In this document: one piece after another, positions 1 through 6,034 of the stretch
How the letters are laid out: every line of letters begins with the position of its first letter
Position numbering within the stretch: position 1 is the stretch's first letter
NCBI GenBank assembly: GCA_018399455.1
Contig: JAGYOT010000130.1
Coordinates: forward strand, 1 to 6,034
Length of the DNA stretch: 6,034 bases
Source of the DNA: Desulfobacterales bacterium
Lineage (GTDB): Bacteria; Desulfobacterota; Desulfobacteria; Desulfobacterales; Desulfosalsimonadaceae
Direction of reading: 5' to 3'
The notes under the pieces: generated by a model
Databases searched by the model: none
What the model saw: only the letters and a program-made list of their open reading frames with translations
Told to the model about the DNA's origin: nothing
Translations under genes and position numbers: made by a program

Positions 1-1422
1 GCTGGCCGGCGGCCTGCTGGGATTATACATTGAATTCAAAACTCCGGGGTTCGGCCTGCCGGGCATCGCCGGGCTGATCTGCCTGGCCATTTTCTGCAGG
101 TACGATTTCTCGGCACCGGTTTGGGCGGCCGTTTTTGAAATATCAAAGGCGTTTTCCGTCAGCTTTCTGCGAATAAACTCCTGCTCAAAGGCCTTTTGTG
201 CATCTTTCAAGCGATTAAGGGAAAAAATCGCGGCCTCCTTCCCGGCACCGGCGTTGGATTCCAGGTTATACGGCGGAGGAATGTCAGCTGCGCGGATCGT
301 TTCTTTTTCCAGGCTGATGGATAAACGTTCCAATAAGTTTTTGAATTCCCGTATATTGCCGGGCCAGCTATATTGCTGAAGCATCCCCAGTGCGTCGGGC
401 GTGAGCATTTTTGGCGGAATCCCGTTGTTTTCGGCGATCTGCTCCAGAAGCAAGGCCGCAAGTTCAGGTATATCCGCAGCCCGGTCCCTGAGGGGCGGGA
501 CCTCGATGGGGATGACATTCAGGCGGTAATAAAGATCCTCTCTGAACCGTCCGGCCTGAATTTCAGCTGACAAATCTTTATTGCTGGAGGCAATGACGCG
601 TACATCAATGGTTAGGGTACGCCCCCCCCCGACGCGCTGAAACTGTTTTTCCTGCAACACCCGCAGAAGGGTCGCCTGGGTTTTTAAATCCATGTCTCCA
701 ACTTCATCGAAAAAGAGGGTTCCCTGATCGGCGAGTTCAAACTTCCCTTTTTTCCGGGCTGTTGCTGCGGTCACTGCACCTTTTTCCAAACCCAGCAGCT
801 CGCTCTCCATCAGTTCGTTGGAAATGGCAGCGCAGTTGACATCAATGAGGGCCTTGTCCGAGCGATGGCTGAACTGGTGAATCATTCGGGCGACAAGTTC
901 TTTGCCGGTACCGTTTTCGCCGGTGATCAGCACCCATGCATCCGTGGGGGCGGCAATCTGAATTTGTTTCTTCAGCTCCTGTATCGTTGCACTGCTGCCC
1001 GTAATAGAATTTCGCTCAATGGTTTTTTTCCTCAAATACTGGTTTTCCTCCTCAAGGCGTCGGAAATTAAGGGCATTATTGATGGCCACGATGACTTTAT
1101 CAATGGAGATCGGTTTTTCGATAAAATCGTAGGCGCCCATTTTGGTTGCGTTCACCGCGGTTTCGATGGTGCCGTGACCGGTAATCATGACGACCTGGGT
1201 GCCGGGATGCTGTTTTTTAATCTCCTTGAGCGTCTCGATACCGTCAATGCCCGGCATCCATATGTCGAGCAGAACGAGATCGGGTGACTCGGTTTCCAGA
1301 ATTTTGAGGGCTTCATACCCGTTCGTGGCGGTCAGGGTCTCAAACCCATCGTCAGCGAGGATTCCGCTCAGTGATTTAAGTATGGAGACTTCGTCATCCA
1401 CGATAAGAATCGCTGGAAACAT
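1..1422 (-). CDS. ntrX: NtrX-like sigma-54-family response regulator, altered GAFTGA loop, 3' end lost at a junction
   Basis: Response regulator predicted to be phosphorylated by the NtrY-like kinase encoded just upstream. The ATG at 1422 has a clear Shine-Dalgarno AAGGAG ten bases before it. Receiver domain, residues 4-118: acidic D10 and D11, phosphoacceptor D53, T81 and K103. AAA+ domain, about 140-375: Walker A GENGTGK at 168-174, Walker B FFDE ending at D239-E240, arginine-finger region FREDLYYR at 293-300, sensor II WPGNIRE at 353-359. A Fis-type helix-turn-helix lies at about 425-443 (DISKTAAQTGAEKSYL). The sigma-54 contact loop reads GAVTAA at 215-220 instead of GAFTGA. Family-like sequence ends at residue 442 (base 97). 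The frame stays open to base 1, but residues from about 443 on are antisense of the NfeD fragment, so the natural stop is missing. Family members are about 455-460 residues, so only some 10-20 are probably lost. NtrX is chosen over NtrC because of the NtrY partner and the gene order. Confidence 0.9.
   Translation of the reverse strand, partial: MFPAILIVDDEVSILKSLSGILADDGFETLTATNGYEALKILETESPDLVLLDIWMPGIDGIETLKEIKKQHPGTQVVMITGHGTIETAVNATKMGAYDFIEKPISIDKVIVAINNALNFRRLEEENQYLRKKTIERNSITGSSATIQELKKQIQIAAPTDAWVLITGENGTGKELVARMIHQFSHRSDKALIDVNCAAISNELMESELLGLEKGAVTAATARKKGKFELADQGTLFFDEVGDMDLKTQATLLRVLQEKQFQRVGGGRTLTIDVRVIASSNKDLSAEIQAGRFREDLYYRLNVIPIEVPPLRDRAADIPELAALLLEQIAENNGIPPKMLTPDALGMLQQYSWPGNIREFKNLLERLSISLEKETIRAADIPPPYNLESNAGAGKEAAIFSLNRLKDAQKAFEQEFIRRKLTENAFDISKTAAQTGAEKSYLQKMARQISPAMPGRPNPGVLNSMYNPSRPPAS
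2..96 (+). pseudogene. NfeD-family membrane protein, internal fragment cut at both ends
   Basis: Read from base 2 this gives about 31 residues that match the conserved membrane region of long NfeD proteins (ClpP-class, COG1030 type), including GLYIEFKTPGFGLPG followed by a hydrophobic stretch ending LICLAIF. In the family, another aromatic or glycine-rich membrane stretch should follow. Here the similarity stops at about base 94, inside the hexamer CTGCAG, and the same frame then reads the antisense of the regulator gene until a stop at 377-379. Long NfeD proteins join a serine-protease-like domain, membrane helices and a C-terminal OB fold, and act at the membrane, often with stomatin partners. 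None of the catalytic or OB parts is present here. The family call rests on motif recognition over a short stretch. Whether this is a broken gene or an artificial join cannot be told from the window. Confidence 0.6.
763..801 (-). other. Degenerate L1 (GAFTGA) loop of the NtrX-like AAA+ domain
   Basis: Residues 208-220 read ELLGLEKGAVTAA. The usual sequence in sigma-54 activators is ELFGHEKGAFTGA, so four of thirteen positions differ: F to L, H to L, F to V in the third position of the core motif, and G to A in the fifth. The threonine is kept. The residues around the loop (NCAAISNELMES before, ARKKGKFELADQG after) are ordinary, and the reading frame is unbroken on both sides, so this is substitution and not a frameshift. 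Confidence 0.85.
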
Positions 1423-1432
1423 AAGCGGGCAG

Positions 1433-1438
1433 CTCCTT
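1433..1438 (-). promoter_or_regulatory. Shine-Dalgarno site of the ntrX-like gene
   Basis: Minus-strand AAGGAG, ten bases before the ATG at 1422. Its first A is the last base of the upstream ntrY stop codon (TAA at 1440-1438). A ribosome finishing ntrY would release on top of this site, which fits translational coupling of kinase and regulator. Confidence 0.75.
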
Positions 1439-3693
1439 TATGGGTTTCGGATGGGAAATTCAATGATGAATCTTGAGCCTTTCGGGTGATTGTCTTCGAC
1501 CCAGATCCGGCCGTTGTGGTCTGAGATGATAGTGCTGACAATCGCCAGACCCAAGCCCATGCCATATTTTTTAGTGGTAAAATCCGGTTCAAACAAATGC
1601 GATTTGTGGCTGTCTGAAACGCCTTCGCCGGTGTCGGCGATCTCCAGGTAAACATTTTCCTGGGCTTCGGAGCGATGGACCGTAATTGTGATGCTGCCCT
1701 CTGTTTTAATGGAAGAAATGGCATTGTCAATCAAATTTATCAAAGTTTGCTTGATCTGCTGGCGATCCAGCTGCAGTACGGGGATTTCTCCGACCGTTTT
1801 AAACTTAAAGGCAATGTTGGGATAGCCGTCCTGATAAAGGGCAATGGATTCCCTGACAATCGAGGCAAGCTCGCAGGGGGCCGGATTGGCTGTGGGAAAC
1901 TTGGCAAACTTTGAAAATTCGTTAACGAGGTTTCGGATCAGTTCCGTATGTTCGGAAATGGTCTGGATGCATTCGTCAAAGACCGGATCGTTTATTGCAG
2001 CTTTGTATTTGCGATTAAGCCGCTGCGCCGAAAGCGAGATCGGAGTAAGCGGGTTTTTCACCTCATGGGCGATTCGACGGGCCACTTCCCGCCAGGCCGC
2101 CATTCGCTGGGCTTTTTCGATTTCGGTCATATCGTCGAAAACCATAACAAGACCGATCTGCTGACCGTTATCATCCTTGAGCGCATTAAACACGACCTTG
2201 AAACTTTTTGATTTGCCGTCAACCGTCATATTGACGGATTTGATCAGGCTTTCTTCGTGTTTCGCCAGAAACCGGTCCTGAATTTCGCGGACAAGTTCAT
2301 TATACTTATTGCCAGGCAGGCGCCGGTAGCTTTTTTTGATAACATCCGCAGGATTGATGTTTAACATTCGTGCGGCCGAATCATTGATGGTGGTCACCAA
2401 GCCCCGGGAATCAAAGGAAATGACACCGGTTGATACATTGTCCAGAACGATTTCCATGTAACGCCGCCGTTCCTCGATTTCAATATTCTGCTCATAAAGT
2501 TTTTTTGCAGAGAATTCGAGCTCCTTGCGGTTGAAGCGAAGGTCCCGGGTCATTTTGTTAAAAGAATCCACCAGGGTCTTGATTTCATCATCGGCAATGA
2601 CATTAATGCGATAGGTCAAATCGCCTTCGGCCACGCGTCGGGTTCCCTCTGAAAGCTCCATAATGGGGACCGTAATGGTCCGGGACAGATACATGCCGAA
2701 CCAGACGGCACAGAAAACCACCAGCAGAGAGACGATTGAGAGCGTCAAATAATAGGAGAGCCGGATAGGGCGTTTGAGCATTTTTATCTGTTGATATTCC
2801 TCAAACCCTTTTGAGATGGAGACCAGGTTTTTTTCGAGGTCCGGAGGCAGAAGGATGCTGATGACCACGAACCCTTCGATGGCCGAGCCCTCGGCGCCGT
2901 ATGGAATTGCGGATATATTCCGGATGATTTCGCCGGCCGGGAGGTGCTCAGACACCGACCATGTCTTCGCCGAACGATTCATCCCCTTTTGAAGCATATC
3001 GCTGTCGACCGGCTTCAAGGTCTTCTCAGCCATTGTCCGTGAAAGCGAACAAGTCAGCCGTTTGAAGTTGGCATTGTAGATTTCAACAGCATTTAAGTTA
3101 AAGGCTCGCTGCACTACCTGGGTATAGTTTTCCAGGTCATCGTAATTCTTCGCATCCAGCAGATTTCTGGAATTGACTTGATAAGCGGCCTTGTCCAGAA
3201 AAAAGGTGTTGTTTTCTTCAACCAGCTTATAGAGATTGCGGCCCACTTCCAGGGAATTGTCAAGGGCCTGTTCAATCGGTATTTTGAACCAGAACTCAAT
3301 ACTGGTGGCAATAAACTGGACGGAAAAAAAGAAAAGTACGGTTGTTGGCAGAAGGGTCAGTCCGATAAAGGCCGCCACCAGCTTGGTGCGCAGTTTGCTG
3401 CCGGCCACCCGGCTGCGCCGCTCGTAATAAAGCTTCACCACATTGCGAAAGACGAGAAAAATCAATAGGATCAGCAGGAGCATGTTGATGTTCATGAGAA
3501 TAAACATCAGGACCATATTTTCGGGGGGAATCCCGGCGCCGGAACCGAAAAAGTGTATGGTGATATAGCTCAGAAGGGAAATGAGCACAAACACGACCGC
3601 TATGATGATAATATCGCGCTTGCGCCGCCTGCGGTCGGCACTTGAGGAGATCGGTTGGTAGCGGTGGTTTCGCATGGTGTTTATAGCGGACAT
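1438..3693 (-). CDS. ntrY: NtrY-like membrane sensor histidine kinase
   Basis: Full-length kinase of 751 residues, close to the usual NtrY size. Hydrophobic segments at about 27-49, 59-83 and 105-129, then a loop of about 180 residues probably outside the cytoplasmic membrane, then a fourth segment at about 313-337. A HAMP domain follows (about 335-390), a PAS domain (about 411-525), the HisKA dimerisation domain with the H-box RRIAHEVKNPLTP (phosphorylated histidine H543), and the HATPase domain with N-box LINLIDNA (N653, N657), G1 box DTGEG (687-691) and G2 GMGLGL (711-716). All catalytic motifs are intact. The H-box wording and topology are typical of NtrY and not of the soluble NtrB. It should autophosphorylate and pass phosphate to the NtrX-like regulator 15 bases downstream. 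It starts 6 bases after the DUF4390 stop with no strong Shine-Dalgarno site, so translation is probably coupled. A second ATG at codon 7 is an alternative start. The signal sensed is unknown. Confidence 0.93.
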   Translation of the reverse strand: MSAINTMRNHRYQPISSSADRRRRKRDIIIIAVVFVLISLLSYITIHFFGSGAGIPPENMVLMFILMNINMLLLILLIFLVFRNVVKLYYERRSRVAGSKLRTKLVAAFIGLTLLPTTVLFFFSVQFIATSIEFWFKIPIEQALDNSLEVGRNLYKLVEENNTFFLDKAAYQVNSRNLLDAKNYDDLENYTQVVQRAFNLNAVEIYNANFKRLTCSLSRTMAEKTLKPVDSDMLQKGMNRSAKTWSVSEHLPAGEIIRNISAIPYGAEGSAIEGFVVISILLPPDLEKNLVSISKGFEEYQQIKMLKRPIRLSYYLTLSIVSLLVVFCAVWFGMYLSRTITVPIMELSEGTRRVAEGDLTYRINVIADDEIKTLVDSFNKMTRDLRFNRKELEFSAKKLYEQNIEIEERRRYMEIVLDNVSTGVISFDSRGLVTTINDSAARMLNINPADVIKKSYRRLPGNKYNELVREIQDRFLAKHEESLIKSVNMTVDGKSKSFKVVFNALKDDNGQQIGLVMVFDDMTEIEKAQRMAAWREVARRIAHEVKNPLTPISLSAQRLNRKYKAAINDPVFDECIQTISEHTELIRNLVNEFSKFAKFPTANPAPCELASIVRESIALYQDGYPNIAFKFKTVGEIPVLQLDRQQIKQTLINLIDNAISSIKTEGSITITVHRSEAQENVYLEIADTGEGVSDSHKSHLFEPDFTTKKYGMGLGLAIVSTIISDHNGRIWVEDNHPKGSRFIIEFPIRNP

Positions 3694-3699
3694 AAGTGC

Positions 3700-4275
3700 T
3701 TAATACTCAAATGCGAAAGTATACCAGCTGGTTTCGAAATCCCATAAGGCGGTAAAGAACAGGATATAATGCAGATTAAACGGCAGCGTTACCTTGTCCA
3801 GTTCAGCCTTTGCCCGGATCCGATAGTGCTGTCCCTTTTCGAGGTTGGAAAGGGCCGTAAGCGCCAGGCTTTTGATTTCGGACATGAGGGCCTGCGCCTG
3901 CTCGAACGAATCCGTTGTGATGGGTTTGTTATCATCCCATGAACGTTTGACCACATATTCATTTTTGAGATTGTTGTATTTGATTGTATGCGTCACTTTT
4001 CTGGACACGATGGTTTTCTTAAACCAGAGCGGCCGGTTTTGCTCCAGCCGGATAAAAAATGAAAAGGTGGTGGGGATACCGTTTTGGATGGCCTCAACTA
4101 TTTCTTCTTTGAAGGCGCCTTTGACGGTTAAAAAAACAAGCAGATCATCACGGTTGTTGGAGACCGCAAAGTCGGTAAACCGGACTTCTTTTGCGGCACT
4201 GTTTGACAGAAAGGCCAGCAGCAGGCAGCCAATCAGCAAAGCGGCTTTCAATGGCGTCAATATAAATTTTTTCAT
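3700..4275 (-). CDS. DUF4390 family protein, probably exported
   Basis: Protein of 191 residues with a basic start (MKK), a hydrophobic core to about residue 24 and a plausible signal peptidase I site after SAA at 28. The mature part is mostly polar and probably beta-rich, and ends in an aromatic segment (LFFTALWDFETSWYTFAFEY) characteristic of the DUF4390 family, which I recognise from its C-terminus and its usual place before ntrY. The function of the family is not established. Residues 14-17, LIGC, resemble a lipobox, but the hydrophobic stretch continues well past that cysteine, so a lipoprotein is less likely. The gene lies 29 bases after lpxC and 6 before ntrY, with a weak GGAG placed twelve bases before the ATG. 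A role in presenting an envelope signal to the NtrY-like kinase is a guess from position only. Confidence 0.8.
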   Translation of the reverse strand: MKKFILTPLKAALLIGCLLLAFLSNSAAKEVRFTDFAVSNNRDDLLVFLTVKGAFKEEIVEAIQNGIPTTFSFFIRLEQNRPLWFKKTIVSRKVTHTIKYNNLKNEYVVKRSWDDNKPITTDSFEQAQALMSEIKSLALTALSNLEKGQHYRIRAKAELDKVTLPFNLHYILFFTALWDFETSWYTFAFEY

Positions 4276-4304
4276 AGGCGGTGTGAGCTCCAGTCATTGC
4301 CGTT

Positions 4305-5288
4305 TTATCCGATCGAGGAGGCCGGATTCGTTTTGACGAGCTCGGAGATATCTGTTGAAACGAGTGATGCAGTTTCCCAGGCGGTCTTGCTGGCAAAAAA
4401 TTTTTTCAGGAATTCATGATTGAAATTATGGCCCGATTTATGGAGTACGATATGGCCGAGAATCGGCATGCCGAGCAAAGAAAAATCCCCGATGGCATCC
4501 AGGATTTTATGACGGACAAACTCGTCTGGATGGCGCAGCCCCCCTTCGTTGATTACGCCCTTATCATCAATAACCACGGAATTGTCCAGAGAGCCGCCTT
4601 TGGCGAGTCCTAGAAACTGCATCTGCTCAAGTTCATTAAGAAACCCGAACGTTCGGGCATCACAGATATTGCGGATGAAACTGGATTCCGAGATCTCGAG
4701 ACTAAGAGATTGTTCCCTGATGGCCGAATGGGCAAAACTGATCTTGCAGCTGATCCGGCGCTCCCGGGCGGGATACACGCAGACTGATTTGTCTTTATCT
4801 GTTAGTTCGATCGGGGATTTGACAACAAAATACATCCGCGGGGCTTTCTGCTTTACAATTCCCACTGACCGTATGGCGCGGGCAAATTCGGCGGCACTGC
4901 CATCCATTATCGGCGCTTCGTGAGCATCAAGCTCGCAAACGGCGTTGTCGATGGAGAGCCCTGAAAAACAAGCCATCAGGTGCTCAATGGTGGATACGAT
5001 GCAGCCGCCTTCACCGATCACAGTGGCAAGGCTCGTATCCACAACCCGGCTGAAAATGGCCTTGATCAGAGGGCTGGTCGGCAGGTCTTTTCGGAGGAAA
5101 TTGATGCCGGAATTCGGCGGTGACGGTTTAATGGTTAAGTTCACGGCCTTGCCGGAATGGACCCCTATGCCGAAAAAATGGACTGGTTCGGCCAGGGTGC
5201 GCTGGTAGACGGAGCATGAAGCAGAAGCCGGCACTGATTTGGTATCATTTTTATCTTTTATCTGATGTTTTCCCATATACTGAGCCAT
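4305..5288 (-). CDS. lpxC: UDP-3-O-acyl-N-acetylglucosamine deacetylase LpxC
   Basis: Zinc-dependent deacetylase carrying out the committed step of lipid A synthesis: it removes acetate from UDP-3-O-acyl-GlcNAc in the cytoplasm. At 327 residues it is slightly longer than the roughly 305 of E. coli LpxC. The catalytic set is complete: E102-H103 in STIEHL, zinc ligands H260 and D264 in VRHKILDAIGD, K261, and H287 in KSGHN, matching E. coli E78, H79, H238, D242, K239 and H265. The substrate-loop motif ARTFGF is at 211-216. The extra length is an N-terminal extension of about 25 polar residues before the conserved QRTL. The ATG at 5288 has no visible Shine-Dalgarno site and a second ATG lies at codon 5, so the start is not certain; no good ATG exists closer to QRTL. 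It is first in the inferred operon with the DUF4390 gene and ntrYX. The C-terminus shows no obvious FtsH-type degradation tail like that of E. coli. Confidence 0.97.
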   Translation of the reverse strand: MAQYMGKHQIKDKNDTKSVPASASCSVYQRTLAEPVHFFGIGVHSGKAVNLTIKPSPPNSGINFLRKDLPTSPLIKAIFSRVVDTSLATVIGEGGCIVSTIEHLMACFSGLSIDNAVCELDAHEAPIMDGSAAEFARAIRSVGIVKQKAPRMYFVVKSPIELTDKDKSVCVYPARERRISCKISFAHSAIREQSLSLEISESSFIRNICDARTFGFLNELEQMQFLGLAKGGSLDNSVVIDDKGVINEGGLRHPDEFVRHKILDAIGDFSLLGMPILGHIVLHKSGHNFNHEFLKKFFASKTAWETASLVSTDISELVKTNPASSIG

Positions 5289-5342
5289 ATAACTGATATT
5301 GAAAAAAAATGCAAATCCATGCCGGCAAAAAGATGAAAGCGA

Positions 5343-5371
5343 TTGTCCCGGGATGAAGCCTTTGCTATATT
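5343..5371 (+). promoter_or_regulatory. Candidate sigma-70-type promoter for comM
   Basis: TTGTCC (5343-5348) and TATATT (5366-5371) are separated by 17 bases, matching the -35 and -10 consensus at 4 of 6 and 5 of 6 positions. Transcription would start near 5378, placing the palindrome inside the comM leader. The match is by eye in AT-rich DNA, where chance matches are common. Confidence 0.35.
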
Positions 5372-5390
5372 TAATTTGTTAATTTTTTGC

Positions 5391-5422
5391 AGATGCCTCC
5401 GGCAGGCCTGCCGGAGGCATCT
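5391..5422. repeat. Perfect 32-base palindrome
   Basis: The left half AGATGCCTCCGGCAGG (5391-5406) is followed directly by its exact reverse complement (5407-5422). As RNA it could form a GC-rich stem of about 14 pairs with a four-base loop. On the plus strand it is preceded, not followed, by a T run, and on the minus strand it is followed by A residues, so it lacks the U tract of an intrinsic terminator in either direction. It ends 19 bases before the comM Shine-Dalgarno site. It may be an extragenic palindromic repeat, a leader hairpin or an operator; the sequence alone does not decide. Confidence 0.85.
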
Positions 5423-5441
5423 ATTGCGGTAGGCCCGAGAC

Positions 5442-5447
5442 AGGAGG
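5442..5447 (+). promoter_or_regulatory. Shine-Dalgarno site of comM
   Basis: AGGAGG, a full match to the consensus, ends four bases before TTG (5452) and seven before CTG (5455). It supports a start here, although no ATG is present until codon 18, which lies well inside the conserved domain. Confidence 0.75.
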
Positions 5448-5451
5448 CGAA

Positions 5452-6034
5452 TTGCTGGCTAAAGTTTTAAGCGGGGCCGTTGTCGGTATTGATGGATATC
5501 TTATGGAGGTCGAAGTTGATATATCCAGAGGTCTCCCCGCCTTTACCACTGTGGGCCTTCCGGAGATTACGGTTCGGGAAAGCCGCGAACGGGTTAAATC
5601 AGCGATTAACAACTGCGGATACCGATTTCCGGATGACCGGATCACTGTCAATCTCGCTCCCGCCCATATCAAAAAGGCCGGCACCGGTTTTGATCTGCCC
5701 ATTGCGCTGGGAATTCTTGCCGCCACCCAAACGATTACCGAAAATGGCGTCAGTCGGTACCCCATTATCGGGGAGCTGGCACTTGACGGCCGGGTAAAAC
5801 CTGTGAACGGCTGCCTGCCCATGGCCATTGCTGCAAAAGAAGCCGGGCATCCCGGACTCATCGTTCCCTATGAAAACCGTCGGGAAGCTTCTGTGGTGAA
5901 GGATATGCCGGTCTATCCGGTTAAAACCCTGCCGGAAGCGGTTGGTTTTTTTACCGGAGAACAGGAGATCCGTCCGGAGCCTTCGGGTGTCGTGCAAAAC
6001 TTCGCTTCGGCGGACCTGGAAGCGGATTTTGATG
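5452..6034 (+). CDS. comM: ComM/YifB family Mg-chelatase-like AAA+ ATPase, N-terminal part
   Basis: The first 194 codons are present and the gene runs off the right edge. The protein begins (M)LAKVLSGAVVGIDGY, the normal start of the family, which sets the TTG at 5452 as the initiation codon, with AGGAGG four bases upstream. The visible part is the N-terminal Lon-like (S5-fold) domain: VGLPEITVRESRERVKSAI at about 34-52, NLAPAHIKKAGTGFDLPIAL at about 65-84, and GELALDGRVKPVNG at about 107-120. The AAA+ ATPase motifs lie beyond the window. Family members are about 500 residues. ComM is a hexameric helicase that promotes branch migration during integration of transforming DNA in naturally competent bacteria; it is also common in bacteria not known to be competent, so presence alone does not imply competence. 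It is transcribed away from lpxC and is probably a separate unit. Confidence 0.94.
   Translation, partial: MLAKVLSGAVVGIDGYLMEVEVDISRGLPAFTTVGLPEITVRESRERVKSAINNCGYRFPDDRITVNLAPAHIKKAGTGFDLPIALGILAATQTITENGVSRYPIIGELALDGRVKPVNGCLPMAIAAKEAGHPGLIVPYENRREASVVKDMPVYPVKTLPEAVGFFTGEQEIRPEPSGVVQNFASADLEADFD

Larger units (their letters stand above)
5289..5451. other. Divergent intergenic region between lpxC and comM
   Basis: This 163-base spacer must hold the promoters of both divergent units. The half next to lpxC is AT-rich, with runs of A and T (for example 5302-5309 and 5383-5388). The half next to comM holds the 32-base palindrome and the comM ribosome binding site. I found no convincing lpxC promoter by eye and no small reading frame worth reporting. 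Confidence 0.7.

Noticed and set aside
865..1287. Plus-strand open frame of 140 codons opposite the ntrX receiver region
   Set aside because: It lies wholly antisense to a well-supported conserved domain and shows no recognisable motif. The same reasoning removes the other frames overlapping ntrX, ntrY, the DUF4390 gene, lpxC and comM.
4221..4238. DUF4390 protein as a lipoprotein via LIGC at residues 14-17
   Set aside because: The hydrophobic segment runs on for about seven residues past the cysteine and ends in a good signal peptidase I site, which is not how lipoprotein signals are built.
5311..5325. Possible sigma-54 promoter before lpxC on the minus strand (CCGGCATGGATTTGC)
   Set aside because: The GG and GC elements are nine bases apart; sigma-54 promoters need ten, and a one-base change in this spacing normally abolishes function.
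5391..5422. Palindrome read as an intrinsic transcription terminator
   Set aside because: On the plus strand the T run comes before the hairpin, and on the minus strand the hairpin is followed by A residues, so neither direction has the required U tract. It also sits upstream of both neighbouring genes.
5421..5861. Minus-strand open frame of 146 codons over the start of comM
   Set aside because: It is antisense to comM, whose conserved motifs are continuous from 5452, and it contains no recognisable motif.

Overview
The window looks like chromosomal DNA of a Gram-negative bacterium, most likely a deltaproteobacterial lineage (Desulfobacterota, perhaps Desulfobacterales). The reasons are an lpxC gene (so lipid A is made), a complete NtrY/NtrX-type two-component pair, and a DUF4390 gene directly upstream of ntrY, an order I associate with that group. 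The lineage is inferred from gene content and protein style, not from a search.

Layout, left to right. Bases 2 to about 95 (+) encode a fragment of an NfeD-family membrane protein. It stops abruptly at a CTGCAG hexamer (94-99), where the 3' end of the minus-strand response regulator gene begins. Neither partner is intact across this join, so bases 1-99 look like a rearrangement or a cloning, amplification or assembly chimera. From 5288 down to about 97 four genes lie head to tail on the minus strand: lpxC, a DUF4390 gene, an ntrY-like histidine kinase gene and an ntrX-like regulator gene. Gaps are 29, 6 and 15 bases, so they are probably one operon. A 163-base intergenic region with a perfect 32-base palindrome (5391-5422) separates lpxC from a divergent comM (yifB) gene, which starts at TTG and runs off the right edge.

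How the genes fit together: LpxC commits UDP-acyl-GlcNAc to lipid A. The DUF4390 protein is a small, probably exported protein of unknown role. The NtrY-like kinase has four predicted membrane segments and a large extracytoplasmic loop, so it probably senses an envelope or membrane signal and phosphorylates the NtrX-like regulator. That regulator keeps its receiver, ATPase and Fis-type DNA-binding parts, but its sigma-54 contact loop reads GAVTAA instead of GAFTGA. This is the most interesting intact feature in the window, because it raises the question of whether the protein can activate sigma-54 promoters at all. comM is a separate transcription unit.

Apart from this loop and the left-edge join, the content is conserved housekeeping and signalling genes. 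I saw no mobile element, CRISPR array, tRNA or rRNA, and no clear sign of a wholly new system.
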